Shown here in pieces: positions 12,501-25,120 of a stretch of DNA of 64,000 bases. The translations under genes and the position numbers were made by a program. How positions within the stretch are numbered: position 1 is the first letter of the stretch; each line of letters opens with the position of its first letter. The notes under the pieces were generated by a model. The model did no database searches and was not told the origin of the DNA. It was given only the letters and a program-made list of their open reading frames with translations. Origin of the DNA: Parapristionchus giblindavisi (lineage: Eukaryota > Nematoda > Chromadorea > Rhabditida > Diplogasteridae); contig CALSFV010000081.1 of assembly GCA_943737045.1 (NCBI GenBank), positions 310,001-374,000 on the forward strand. The letters are read 5' to 3'.

Positions 12501-15500
12501 AGAGCATTGCGCGTCGAAGAGATCATTGAGAGAGGTTACGCTCCCTTTAAAGAAACTGAAAAGGTTTTTCATCACATATTGTTTTACTCAAAGAAACAGT
12601 GATACGCAAAAAAATGAACCTTGAAAGTGAGTCCCCAATCGAATCCTCCATAACACACAGGAGATCCAACATATCGCATATCATCCGAATCGATTATATC
12701 GATTATAGGAGTGACGAATCTGTGATTTTCATTACTCGATTACAAGATAGTCTTTAGAATTTTAAAATAATTGAAATATAAACAAACCGTTTCCGGTCTC
12801 CCTTAATCCTTTCTAACAGTGGTTCGATCCAATGTTGATTAACTTCACAATGTGAATCGAGGAAGATCAAGACCTGTGAAAACTTAGTATTAATATTCAT
12901 TCCTTTATTATTTAGTTCTTGATTCATCTAAGATATCTTCCATCAAATGTTCACTATTAGATTGCACCTCCAATTTCATGGGAAATATTCACGGAATGTT
13001 CCATTATTGGAATATAATTGTCCGAGCAAAAGAGACTCAGCGAGACAAATTTGATCATGAATAGTATGCGAATCCGCCAAATCAGATGGTAAAACTCTTT
13101 AAAAAAAATTGCCACGTGTCTATTGTCAAGACGCATCTGGCAGCATGGTCACACATAGGTTTCAATTATTTCACAATCTTTAAAGATTCTGCAACTTATT
13201 CAAATTTCTCGATCTCTAATTTATCAAAGAGAATGAAATACAAATACCTCTCCTTTGGCCATTCTCGCTCCGAATAACTTCGCTCTGATCAATCCTTCGT
13301 TCTTTGACGTTTTGTGCAGAGATATCTGAAGATTGCACAAACATCAATCGTTTATCGCGGACGTACCGACATGATCTATTTTTATTTTATTATTATAAAA
13401 CACTCTATCAAAATTAGTTAAGCAGTGTTGCCACTGAATCTGGAGTGTCTTATGATTATGACATAATGTCATGGAAATGTTTTGAGCCTAAAATAATCGA
13501 TAAGTAAGAAAGTACAATATTACCTCCACAATGTGTCACAATGTTAATCTAATTTTTTTATAAATTGTTTCATAACATTAAAGTAGATTTTTTTTTAATT
13601 AATAAGCTCACTTTGGCCTTCTTCCACTCTTCTCTTTCTTCGATCGCTTCCAATGCAGCATCAGAAGCGCTCTAAAGACATCAAATAAATTATAATGATT
13701 TGTACGATTCCTGAGTGATATGTATTGACGAATCCATTGAGAGTTATACGATCAGAAACGAGAGACATTTAAAGCATGTGACCCCTTTGTTCAAAAGTTG
13801 TGAAATGAAAAGAAAAGCAGAGAAAATTCACTTCTATCTTGAACCTTTTTCCTTTCTTTTCTATTGTAGCATTACATAAGAAAAGCCCTTACCCTCATCT
13901 CACTACTGTCATCAATTAATAGAATCTCCTCCACCAATTCCATCGGTGTTCGTGTCAGGATCGAGGACACCATTCGAAGGAGTACTGTAATTGATTTTTA
14001 TAGATGGATCGAAAGAAAGTGATCATGATCGAAAGTGATCATTTTGTAAGATCAGTTTAGATAAGCAATCAGGCACTATAGTTTTCCATTCAAAAATTGT
14101 TTTATTTAGGAAATAAATAAATCGAGAAGATTTATTTATTTATTTGTTTATCAAAATGATTTGTTTATTTTAAAAAAAGTGACTCACCGGTCGGAGATTC
14201 ATTGAAGAAGCAGATGATGATGGAGGCTTTGGGAAGATTCGACTCGAATCGCGCCGGACAACTTTAAAGATCAAAGATAAATAAATATGCATTTATGTAT
14301 GCCAGTTCTTCTTAGTCAAAAGAAAATCCATACAAAAACGATGGTAATAGTTTCCCTAACTTGAATTGTATTCAAAATTTTACCCTTCAATGCAAAGCCC
14401 ACCATCTCTCAAGTTATCCGCCTCTCATTCATATAAAAACCAGCGATCTCTCTGTTGTATTGTGTTTGGACAATGGGAATATCCACACTATGAATGGAGA
14501 GTACTCATATCCAACTCTCTCCATGTAGGGATCTACGCCGACAGAAAAATATCGAATGTCTGCAATAACGGGATACCGAAACGTCAAATTGTCTTTTGTA
14601 AATTTTTTTTCATAAGATTCTGTGGTGCATCGAATTTTCCTTTTAAGTAATATGAATCTACAATATGGCTTGTATTTTTGGAAATATGCCTATTGTGTAC
14701 GTGATAAACTAGAAAAAGTTGTTTTGCAGGGATGCTCGTAATAAAAAAGCCTGAAGGTAACAAACAATTCGTAACAACTTTTTGCCTGTATCCTAACGTC
14801 ATTCTCTAATTAGAAGAGGGAGTAGGAGGAAACAAGAAATGATGATGATTATGAACACTACTTCAATGTCTACTCAAACTGAAAATCCCTAGAAATTATG
14901 AGATACTCTCTAGATTAGCTAGATTAGTACAAGTAAAATTCCCTTAAAAGTATTCCCTAATTTTATGGAGTTTTGTGTGCGTATATGAAACATTTCTGAA
15001 CCTATGACGTCATTAGGAAGAGCTGAATAATTCATGGGAATGCGTACTAAACTACATTCTTGCCTTATTTTGAATCCCAGAACTATCAGCAGAACAATGA
15101 GGTTTCGCCGAGTCCATTTAATGGTAGTTGACAAAAAAATCTCTCTTATTTCCTGTTCTCGTGGCAATCAGATCACTGCATTATCACTTTCGCACTTTCA
15201 CGGTTCCCCCACCCCCAAACGTTCCCTTCACCCACCATTCAGTGGGTCTTTGTCAACAAGAAAACATTGTATACACAGTGTAGTGATTGTTTTCACTGTA
15301 GAATGGACCGTGAACACACCACAACAATGTCTGGCGACAGGAGAGGAGTATGGACGAAAAATACAACATTAATTATAAAAATAAATTATCAAATAAATAT
15401 CTAATATTGTCAAAGGTAAAGAAGACAATCTTAAACTCGATCCTAACGTAAGTTCGAATAGATAAGAAACAACAGAGAGTTAAAAATTTTTTTTTACAAG

Positions 15501-16727
15501 CACGGTCTCTTCTGCGTTCCTTTTCCTATGGAGGCTACAAATTAGGGTAAAATATTAGTATGGAAACGAACTTCTTATGTCTTGTATCAGGAATCCTCCT
15601 CCTTTCTCCTATCCTATCACTGAGAAAACCGTTGAACTGATATTTGTCGTATCCATCGCGTTTTAATTCCTGAAAGAATAATTAAAAATGACAATAAAAT
15701 TATAATTATAAACTACATTACAATACATTTATCTTATCAGCACTAAGTGCAGAAGAGTAAGTCAGGGGCAGGGGGAATTTTGTTGCAAGTTCTTATTCTT
15801 CCGTCTCTGAGAGACATTAAATAAATTAAAATATAATTTCAAATCAAGCGCACTGTATATTCCGCCCTTTCCTTAATGTTCAGCATCTATTCAACATTAT
15901 CTTATGTATCGAGTTTATCGTAAGCACATACATATTATTATTATTACTGAAGGTCAGGTTCGAGTCATCTACGATAGCATCTTATGATAAGAAATCTTAT
16001 GATATTGATTAACCCAAGGCGATTAGAACCGCGCAGTGGGTAACTTCATGACCACTTGCGAAATCAAACAGACTGTGGTGTATCAACAGATCGTCCTTAA
16101 TGTACCTCTCTCTTTTTTAGGTGATCAAAGAACCCGCCAGAGACCTAGCACCTTTTTGTACCACTCTGACTTCATCTATCTTGAAATATTTCAGTTGTAA
16201 AATCATGCGAAATTCTAAGCAACGAAGAGATTCTCTCACTTCCCTGTACTCTATAATCGCATATCTTCTCTGCACAGCGCAACAAGTTCTCAAGGTCGTC
16301 AGGAATAAGACGAAGATCGAATTCACCACAGCTTTCAACACACACTTTTGATCGCACACTAAATAACGGAAGTCCAAACGAAGGTCTCTTCAAATGGCAC
16401 ACAATCTAACTGCTTGAGGGCAGAAAAGGTACTTACAATTAAAGATGAAAGATAACATACCTCATCCCTTTCTGACCTAACTTGGGCGAGTGCTTTGAGG
16501 TCAACCTCTCCCACTGGCTCCTCTAATAATGGTCCTGATACTGACACTACTTCCTGTGAGAACTGTAAGGGCGCCGGAGGTTTGGGGGGCAGAGGCGGCG
16601 TTTCTTCTAACGCCGATGATGATAATATTGATTGATCGCTAATATCCGATGAAATCGAGGAGAATAAGAAGATGGTCAAGAGTAGAGAACAGCCCAGTGA
16701 GACCAAGACCAGACGTTTACATGACAT
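9562..16727 (-). CDS. polypeptide N-acetylgalactosaminyltransferase
   Basis: Eighteen exons: 16727-16461, 15669-15572, 14261-14188, 13984-13893, 13671-13612, 13325-13248, 12873-12788, 12719-12620, 12241-12141, 12053-11978, 11801-11737, 11446-11365, 11138-11038, 10550-10451, 10328-10265, 10214-10131, 9889-9849, 9687-9562. All phases chain, giving 564 codons and TGA, a normal length for the family. A short cytosolic tail and one membrane anchor (residues 6-24) indicate a type II Golgi protein with a Pro-rich stem. The GT27 domain shows [12 protein letters not shown] (135-146), IDDSSE (170-175), the metal-binding DSH motif (229-231) and [17 protein letters not shown] (328-344). The C-terminus carries a ricin-type lectin domain with CLD (515-517). 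It transfers GalNAc from UDP-GalNAc to Ser/Thr, starting mucin-type O-glycans. WGAEN replaces the commoner WGGEN. Introns hold hairpin MITEs. Which GLY paralogue it is cannot be decided here. Confidence 0.95.
11250..11352. mobile_element. hairpin MITE, 'ctctcgcgcttt' family, copy 2
   Basis: TGTTCTCTCGCTTTATTTG and GAGAGAGCGTTGCAAGAGCG form the stem; same family as 6250-6362. Lies in the intron between 11139 and 11364 of the GalNAc-transferase gene. Confidence 0.55.
12308..12560. mobile_element. tandem pair of hairpin MITEs, 'ctctcgcgcttt' family
   Basis: Outer ends CCTTTAAAG and CTTTAAAG enclose two successive stems built from CTCTCGCGCTTTC / ACGAGAGAGCG and TCTCTAACAACGAGAGAGC motifs, with CTTTAAAGG also at their junction. 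It lies between two catalytic-domain exons of the GalNAc-transferase gene. Short ORFs crossing it are shadows of the stems. Confidence 0.65.
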
Positions 16728-16887
16728 TGTATGGTATTGATGGGATAGTTATGGAGAGGTAGAAGGAGAGGGAGAGAAAAGGAGAGGGAGAGATGGGGTC
16801 AGCTCCTCTTTCTCTATGTCTGTTACACAGAGACACACTCTAAGTTCTTCCCCTCCCAGCGATCCGGACTAGAACGGAGATAGATGG

Positions 16888-16888
16888 A

Positions 16889-16944
<56 letters not shown>
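16888..16944. repeat. (GA)n microsatellite
   Basis: Nearly pure GA run about 150 bp upstream (5') of the GalNAc-transferase start codon. It could sit in the promoter or 5' UTR of that gene. Open frames across it are artefacts of the repeat. Confidence 0.95.
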
Positions 16945-16949
<5 letters not shown>

Positions 16950-18800
16950 GGGGCAGAGGTTGAGAAAAGAAAAGAGAGTAGTTCGGCGAGAGAGATGATG
17001 GGACAGAGAGCCAGAGGGACAAAAACCATGCGATGGGTTAGTATAGAACATCACTCACTAAATTCACAATCACATCTTTCCACGATTAGAACCCATGTAA
17101 ACTACATAGAATCTCCCTGATCTGGATGCGTTATCGGACATTCTGTGTCTCTTATTAAACCCAATTATACGATGTTCAAAAGCCGCGAAAAGAAAAGGGA
17201 GGAGAGATTGTGTAATACGCGTGTTTGCTATGATTTTTTCCCCGCAAGATTTGGACGTACATGTTGGTATTCAAAAAGTGGGAAGTATTTACTTCTATTT
17301 TCATTTCACGTCTCTCTTGCCCATATTAGATTCCATCTGCCCCTATCTATGCTATAATACATTGGAGGATGAATAGTGAGCAAGTTTTTTCTCTATTTCT
17401 TTCTTCCATTCTATCATTTATACAAAAGTGAAGCTGGATTGTTGAGTGAACGAGTCAAATTGAATTTTAAGGACTCGTTGTTCATTACGTACCAGCATAA
17501 TAAAGTAATCTATAAGAGTGAATAAAAAACACTATCTGAGAGAATTCAACAACTGGGATATTTTTTGGTATCGATGAAAAATAGATTTTTTTGTTTTATA
17601 TATGATAATTACAGGCTCCATGAGTGTAGTTCACTGGTACTTGGAAATTCCTTCCAATTGAAAATTCGCTTCAGGAGGTGACCACACAACGTTTTGACGC
17701 CTTTTCCTAAAAAGTTTATTTCGAAACCAATCGATTCGGGAGTGGGTGCAATGGACTCCTTGACAAATTCTAAGAAACTATTGCAAAGGAGAGTTTTTCG
17801 ATCAACGGCCAACGAAGGCTGGAATTGGGAATTTTTAAAAAAAAATTTACATTAAATTAATTCTCACTATTTTCCTATGGGGCAGGAAAACTTTTTATTT
17901 GCTTAATAGCTTCTTCATATTATATTACACCTTTGAAAATCATAATTTTTTAAAAATACGAATTATATGAACTAGCTCGTTTTATGCACTTGATTTAATT
18001 GTGGTGTAAAAAGACGACGTTTCCTAATTGAAAATTTTTTAAAAATTCTGCTACTTTTACATAAATTTCGTTCTTTTACACCATTACCGATGTTTACGTC
18101 TATTCCTCGGCTAACTCTGAGTGCAGCCGCACTGCAGACGTGATGATCACGGTGCTCATAGTCATTCTGTAAGTTTTTGTCATTTATTCGTACACGAGCT
18201 AGCAAGTGATGTACTTACCGTATTCACGCTGTTACGTGCTCTTACTTACCGCTTTTTTAGACTGAGGAGATAGTGAGAGAGCACGTAAATCATGGGTTTT
18301 TATCGAGAAAATATGGATTAGGTGGGATTTTCAATATTGTTTGCAGCATTCACTTCCTTCACTTGATTGCATGTTGTTGTTGCTACAGACATCTTATGAA
18401 TGTCCACATCGTGGTACTCTCATGGGGTTCTGGCTGTATGAACAAAGCGGGTTGTAGAGTTAACCGAAACTCGATGTCTTGAATTTTTTAAATATTTATT
18501 CAATAAATGGTAATGATTAGAGAGGGAATGGGAACATCGCGCCCGCAACGCCCGCGAGCCTCCGGAGAAGCATGATGTTCCCCATTGATATCCTACTCAA
18601 AATCGATTTGCTATGTGCTTATTTCTTTAAATGTTTTGTTAAATAAAAGTAAATAATCAATGATAGTTACTTGTATTTACGCTTTCGAGGTAAAACATGA
18701 TGCTTTGTAAAACTAGAATATAGTGCGATTTTCGCTAATATTATTCCACTACAGCAATAAAATGTTTTACTAACAAGCGAAAACGTTGTGTAACATCTGG

Positions 18801-19266
18801 GGTCTGTCCAATCTGTCAAAAAAGATGCGAACAAAGTTGCGAACAAAGTTCGCAACTTTGTTCGCATCTTTTTCTCTAAATCTCTCGAAATACACGCTCT
18901 CTAATTCTCTCTAACAAAAGATGCGAACAAAGTTGCGACCAAAAGATGCGAACAAAGTTGCGAACTTTGTTGCGAGGTCGGTTAGAGCAGGCGAGAGAGT
19001 GTGCATTTGAAGAGGAGCTGAATAAGTAATGCCCGTTTACTTTTTCTGCTCCTCTTCAAATGCACACTCTCTCGCCTGCTCTAACCGACCTCGCAACAAA
19101 GTTCGCAACTTTGTTCCCATCTTTTGGTCGCAACTTTGTTCGCATCTTTTGTTAGAGAGAATTAGAGAGCGTGTATTTCGAGAGATTTAGAGAAAAAGAT
19201 GCGAACAAAGTTGCGAACTTTGTTCGCAACTTTGTTCGCATCTTTTTTGACAGATTGGACAGACCC
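18801..19266. mobile_element. 466-bp fold-back element, left arm only
   Basis: An almost perfect palindrome with TIR GGGTCTGTCC and repeated blocks of gatgcgaacaaagttgcg. It is flanked by CTG on both sides (18798-18800, 19267-19269). The right arm near 41264 has the empty site with a single CTG, which defines the borders. A decayed relative lies at about 44633-44900. Confidence 0.9.
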
Positions 19267-19499
19267 CTGAGAAAATTCACATATAAGTGGTATTGACGAA
19301 AAATGGGCTCAATCGAATCCCTCGCTAATTCTAAGAAACTATTTCCAAGGAGAGTTAACGCTGGAATTCGGGATTTTCGAAAACAATACACATTAAATTA
19401 ATTCTCAGTATTTTCTCATGGCGAACTACAATTTTTATTTGCTTAATAGCGTCTACATATAAATAAATACATAATAACACATCTTCAGCTTAATAAGTA

Positions 19500-19668
19500 T
19501 ACTCACAGAAAATTCCCTTAGGGAAGTTTTAGAACTGCATTTCCCTTAGGGAATAATTCCCTGATCTGCTGAGAATCCCTTGTATGTAAGGGATTTCTTA
19601 CCAGGGAATAATTCCCTTAAAAAATTCCCTTACATATAAGGGATTTCCAATTTCACCCTGCATATAAG
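19500..19668. repeat. 'cccttaggg' MITE fragment
   Basis: Repeated, mutually inverted AATTCCCTTA and TAAGGGA motifs, related to the complete element at 46943-47223. Within the left arm it lies in a 320-bp stretch (19345-19665) that has no counterpart in the right arm. Confidence 0.6.
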
Positions 19669-20134
19669 AGGGGTTAGGATAAGCCCACCGGAAAATATTG
19701 AGTTGGCTCTTTTTTCTGCCATTTTTTACGGCTGCAAATGTGGCAAATGCTCGTGCCATATTTTACGTGTGTATTATTGGCAGATTGATAAAAATAATTT
19801 ATCTCCAAATTTGAACAGTGAAAATATGGCGGAGAAAAGATCATTATAAATGGCATAATTGACGGATGAAAATATGGCTAGAGGTAAGTTGACAAATATT
19901 ACGGGTGAAATATTGGCTATAAGGTGATGGCGTCTACATTTTGAAATGTGGCAAATAATCAAGCTGCATAAATGGCATGACATGGGCATGCCAGAAAATC
20001 ACAGGTAAAAGTTGGCAATAAAGTTTGAAAACAGTTATGCCAGAATTGCAAGTGTAAAATTTGTCGGAATGAGGGCAACCAAAAATGATCGGTGCAAAAT
20101 TGGCAGGTCGCAGAAACAAAGTTGTTGTCAGATC

Positions 20135-20670
20135 TGACAGCGTAAAATATGGTTCGCCATTTTTTACAGTGTAAAATATGGTTCGCCATTTTTTACAGTG
20201 TAAAATATGGCTCGCCATTTTTTACAGCGTAAAATATGGTTCGCCATTTTTTACAGTGTAAAATATGGTTCGCCATTTTTTACGGGGTAAAATATGGTTC
20301 GCCATTTTTTACAGTGTAAAATATGGTTCGCCATTTTTTACAGTGTAAAATATGGTTCGCCATTTTTTACAGTGTAAAATATGGTTCGCCATTTTTTACA
20401 GTGTAAAATATGGTTCGCCATTTTTTACAGTGTAAAATATGGCTCGCCATTTTTTACAGCGTAAAATATGGTTTGCCATTTTTTACAGTGTAAAATATGG
20501 TTCGCCATTTTTTACAGTGTAAAATATGGTTCGCCATTTTTTACGGGGTAAAATATGGTTCGCCATTTTTTACGGGGTAAAATATGGTTCGCCATTTTTT
20601 ACAGTGTAAAATATGGTCCGCCATTTTTTACAGTGTAAAATATGGTCCGCCATTTTTTACAGCGTAAAAT
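20135..20670 (+). repeat. 29-bp minisatellite, left-arm array (about 18 copies)
   Basis: Tandem units containing ATGGTTCGCCAT and TTTTACAGTGTAAAA, both dyad-symmetric. Variants such as cggggt for cagtgt occur in neighbouring units. The flank 19720-20130 contains diverged unit-like segments (ggca...gtgtaaaat), suggesting an older array edge. Confidence 0.95.
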
Positions 20671-21098
20671 CTGTCAGAATAAAACAATTAATGGGGTATA
20701 TGGCTAAACAAGAAAAAATGAGTGATTCCAAAGATTAGGAGGGATGGAAATGGGGAAGCGGGATAATACAATGATGATACACATAATATTGCTAGATAAT
20801 ATACATATAATAGAAGATGCACAGATGCGAGTGGATTCGTTGCCGACCTCGACCAACTGGAAACAAATAAATCAATAATTGTAATTCGTAATCGTAGCTG
20901 TGTGTGACCCGATTGAACCGCCGAAAGATTTTTTTTAAATCAGTTCAAAATGCACCAGTAATTAATTGTTGTTCAGGAGTGAATTTGGGTCGGACATCGA
21001 TTGCTCGGCTGATGTTTTTTTAGCGCTCTTGCCTAGGATAGCGAAATTGTAACACAATCATGCACAGTGATTCCAGAGTTGCGACAGAGTAACGAGGT

Positions 21099-21431
21099 CA
21101 CGGCGGCTCAATGATAGTAACTAAGAAGCTCTTGCCGGAGAAAGAAAGTATCGCAAACTGAGTGATGATAAGCACTAAAACATCTAGGTTCTCCCAGCGC
21201 GAAAGTTGACTACGGTATATCTGGGCGCTCGCTTCTGACTAGACCTATCATCGAATTTTACGATTCGCGAGACATGCCGATATGGCTTAGTGGGTAGAGC
21301 TTTTGTGTATCTATCCGAACCTCGTAGGTTCGAATCCCGCCCAGTGCAAATCAACTTTGCCGATTTTTCGTAATGCAAGAGCCTTCAAGCCAAAGTTAAA
21401 TGTAGGGATTTCTCTTCATTGAACCGCCGTG
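21099..21431 (+). mobile_element. 333-bp TIR element with tRNA-like pol III boxes, copy B
   Basis: Homologue of 8196-8506. TIRs CACGGCGG(C/T)TCAATGA and a 5-bp duplication GAGGT (21094-21098, 21432-21436). The other palindrome arm (around 39218) has the empty site with one GAGGT. Inside, on the plus strand, TGGCTTAGTGGGTAGAGC and GGTTCGAATCC resemble tRNA A and B boxes (21290-21346). Confidence 0.9.
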
Positions 21432-21454
21432 GAGGTAGAAAGAAACGCCAGTTA

Positions 21455-22675
21455 CAGTAGCGCCGGAAAGTCAGTGCCAACTTTTTGTTTTTGTTATATT
21501 TAGTGAACCAAGCGTGCTATGGGGCCGCTCTCGCGAGTTCTTATGGGAAATTTATCGAGGAATCCGGCCCTGATATTGTGGACTCATGAAAATTTCTCGT
21601 TATTGCGTAATGATGACGCAATCGAAGTCTGCGATTTTTTTCAACCGCAGCGGCCTTGATGCAAAATGGCGGCAGCAAACTCATATCTCAGCTCCAAGAC
21701 ATGCTAGAGACTCGTACTTGGGATCAAAATGATCCTTATGATGTCCCAAATACGCCGTGAAAGTTTGGTATTGATCGGACCACAATTGCCTTCAGTTCAC
21801 CAAAAAAATAACTTTTTCAGATGACCTTACTTTGAGGGCCTACAATTATGAGAGTGATTTTTCTAAAAAATATGGTACTTGTGCTAAAATATGCCAAATC
21901 CATCCCAGAAGTCATCCTCACACTTTGGCGAAAGCAACTTGCTTCCCATCTTCACGGCAAACGTTAAGCGGGCATGCACTCGTTTCGGAGGCGCACGTCC
22001 AGGGGAGGGGAGGGAGGGGAGGGGCGCGCGCACGCACAGTGAGTGCGTGCGGGAAAGACTGATGTTTGCCGTGAAGATGGGAAGCAAGTTGCTTTCACCA
22101 AAGTGTGAGGATGACTTCTGGGATGGATTTGGCATATTTTAGCACATGTACCATATTTTTAGAAAAATCACTCTCATAATTGTAGGCCCTCAAAGTGAGG
22201 TCATCTGAAAAAGTTACTTTTTGGTGTACTGAAGGCAATTGTGGTCCGATCAATACCAAACTTTCACGGTGTATTTGGGACATCATAAGGATCATTTTGA
22301 TCCCCAGTACGAGTCTCTAGCTTGTCTTGGAGCTGAGATATGAGTTTGACGCCATTTTGCATCAAGGCCGCTGCGGTTGAAAAAAAATCGCAGCAACCTA
22401 AAACAATTTTTCTGAGTAGCCAAGGCGTAGATCTCAAACTTATAGAAGAACGGTAGGCTGGAAAAAAATTTTCCGCGGAGTTATGATTTTTCAAAAAAGT
22501 GGACTTCGATTGCGTCACATTACGCAATAACGAGAAATTTTCATGAGTCCACAATATCAGGGCCGGATTCCTCGATAAATTTCCCATAAGAACTCGTGGG
22601 AGCGGCCCCATAGCACGCTTGGTTCACTAAATATAACAAAAACAAAAAGTTGGCACTGACTTTCCGGCGCTACTG
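21455..22675 (+). mobile_element. 1221-bp fold-back Tc1/mariner-type element, left-arm copy
   Basis: TIR CAGTAGCGCCGGAAAGTCAG with TA on both sides (21453-21454, 22676-22677). The two halves are inverted copies of about 550 bp around a CT-rich, CG-rich centre near 22010. Open frames on both strands are mirror images of one another and are not credible genes. The same element, same length, is at 37974-39194. Confidence 0.85.
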
Positions 22676-22689
22676 TACACAGATAGGTC

Positions 22690-22890
22690 GAAAAGCTTGT
22701 TACACATTACCAAGTCTGACCGCATTTTGAGCCAAAATTTCCCAAATATCGAAAAACGTGACAGCATTTTGAGCCAAAATTTCACAAACATCGAAAAACC
22801 TGACCGCATTTCGACCAAACTTTGCTAAAAATTGAAAAAAACCTGACCGCATTTTGAAAACTGATAACCTAGTTATTCGACCTATGGTTA
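22690..22890. repeat. 'gaccgcattttgagcc' repeat, left arm
   Basis: Four spaced motifs of the type TGACCGCATTTTGAGCCAAA bounded by the phrase aggtcgaa at one end and tcgacctat at the other; dispersed repeat shared with 3262-3395. Confidence 0.6.
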
Positions 22891-23928
22891 CACCAATGCT
22901 TTGTTGGAGGATGACTGAATAAGCCAAGAAAATAACAAAAAATTGCAAATAAAGCATATTAAACAATTCCAACCTATAGTTACATGATTAGTCTGCGGGG
23001 GTGCTAGACGTCAGTTAGAAGAATCTTCCTTGGACGCTGCGGCATCAGCTCCATCTGCGCACGAAGTCATGGATTCCTTCTCGGAATGCTGCACTGAAAA
23101 ATCAATATATGAGATATCAACTACAGTATACAGCGTTCGGTCAATATATAATGCCCTAACCTATCCTAAACGAATCAATCAATAAGTAGTATTATACGAA
23201 TCCCCCAATAACCAACCCAAGTCGCCTCGAGGCAGCTCATGACTATAATTTTCTGTAAGTACACTCAGAAATTGCCTATTAACAATAGGCAATTTTCGAC
23301 GAAGTTCAATCGATATTTAAGGATTTAAAAAGTCACTAAATGAAGGGCAAAAATCAATCGAAAATAATTCACTACCGTCCCTTTTTATGCTCATCCCATA
23401 TTGATACTAAAACAGATTATTATAAGAAATAAATATTTCATCCACCGTGCCTCCTTCAGACATGGTCTATGGTTATCCCATGGGATAGACCCACCCACAA
23501 AAATTTGCCTATCATGGGTACCCACCCGCAAAATTGGACCATAAATTGACGATTTTCTTGAAATTTTCACGATTTTGGGATACCCACATGCGTTTTTTTC
23601 TCAAAATCTGGTTACCCACAGGCGTTTTTGACACAAAATCTAGGTACCCACACGCATTTGAAGGGTCTGGGATATTGATAGACCATCACTGACCTCCTCA
23701 TTCAGCTTTCCACTCAACGAAAACTTGATCTTCGCGTGCATTACGTCACCAATCGAATTATCTGTAAAAAATTGTTTAAACAAGTACAACATGTAATATA
23801 AGGTGTTTCACAACCCGGGAGCCCGTTCTGTTACGTGGGTTATGATTTTCAATATCTAGTGGATTATTTTCTGGATTTTACTACGTTATTAGCGTCGATT
23901 TAGAAAGAACATCAAGATATTATATAAC

Positions 23929-24093
23929 ATGATGACCGATGCAAGAAGAAACAGAGACGCCAGTCAAGAGATGGAGGGACGATTTCGTGAAGGCAGCTGG
24001 TCCACAATTCATGCAAATTGCGAGGCACAATCGTTCGGAATGGAGAAATGTCATGGCAACCCAGCTACGAAACACCCATTAGCTGATAAAGTT
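23929..24093 (+). pseudogene. RTE-like LINE, C-terminal fragment, left-arm copy
   Basis: One frame, ending in TAG, reads TPVKRWRDDF and then MQIARHNRSEWRNVMATQL, which matches the extreme C-terminus of RTE-type LINE ORF2 proteins (RW-DD ... AR-R--WR). Only the tail and 3' UTR remain, as usual for 5'-truncated LINEs. The mirror copy is at 34539-34703. Confidence 0.7.
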
Positions 24094-25035
24094 GTTCAAT
24101 GTCAATGTCAAATGACCAATGAAAAGAGGAAAGGAACCCCATTGATCTGCGAAGGACCCTTGCCATGATCACCGCATCAATATGCGATTTGACCCACTAT
24201 GGATTACTCAAGTCACGTTTCAAACAAAATAACTACCAAGTAACCATGACTGTCTATGAATCGATAAATCAATCAATCAATAAATCAATAACTACAGTAT
24301 ACCTTGCATTGGAATACGGTGAATTGCATCAGCGGCTACCATCCATCCCACATCCGCGATTCAAAGGCAGTGTGTCGATCATTAGCTGAAATAAGAGATC
24401 GAAATTAAGAGGCATACGGTAGTAGTAAGATACGGTAGGGCCAGGATACGGTAAGACGTGAATACGACACGATACTGGTACTATCATCGAGAATAGCTTT
24501 TTTATAATTAAGTTTAGTGCATAGGTGGGCACGCTGGGGGGGGGGGGAGGCTGTGCGCAAACCGGAGAATTGTAAGGCAAGGCTATGCGCTTGGCCATTT
24601 TTTAGCAGCTTTGATTGGAAATTTTCCAATTTTTGCGAGGCAAAGCTATGCGCAAAGCCCCCGCAAGGGAAGGCAAGGCTGTGTGAAAAACGAATTCGTT
24701 TTCACGCGCCCACCTATTGTTTAGTGCAAGCATATTTTAAAATGTACATTGTAAGTATGAATTAAAACTACACTCAAAAACAATTCCCTAGTTAAGGTAC
24801 CCCAAGAGAATTGTTTTTTAAAGTGTTCGATGAGAAGCATACTCTGCATTCCTCTAGATTAGTGTTCAATGAACAAATCAATCAATAAAATTTTATACCG
24901 AACACTCTTCCTACTCCCATCCAAGTATTCGCTCGGAAGATGCTCTCCTTGACCTGTAGTCAATCGATATTAGATCATTATCTAAACACTCATCTTTGTC
25001 CTTCTACCTTAATCATGCTCTTAGATCTCATACCG

Positions 25036-25120
25036 TTACCTAATATTTAATCTTCTACAGTAACCCTAATATTTAATCTTCTACAGTAACCCTACTATTT
25101 AATCTTCTACAGTAACCACG
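25036..25120 (+). repeat. 26-bp tandem repeat, three copies
   Basis: Unit AATATTTAATCTTCTACAGT plus aaccct. The mirror position in the right arm (around 29700-29755) has fewer copies, so copy number has changed since duplication. Confidence 0.8.

Noticed and set aside
16840..17120. Long frames of alternating Arg-Glu or Ser-Leu
   Set aside because: They are translations of the (GA)n microsatellite, with no splice or homology support.
21288..21350. A functional tRNA gene
   Set aside because: A- and B-box motifs are present but no consistent acceptor, anticodon and T stems could be paired.
21884..22142. Overlapping 83-codon frames on both strands of the fold-back element
   Set aside because: They are mirror images produced by the inverted halves and contain low-complexity CG/CT sequence.
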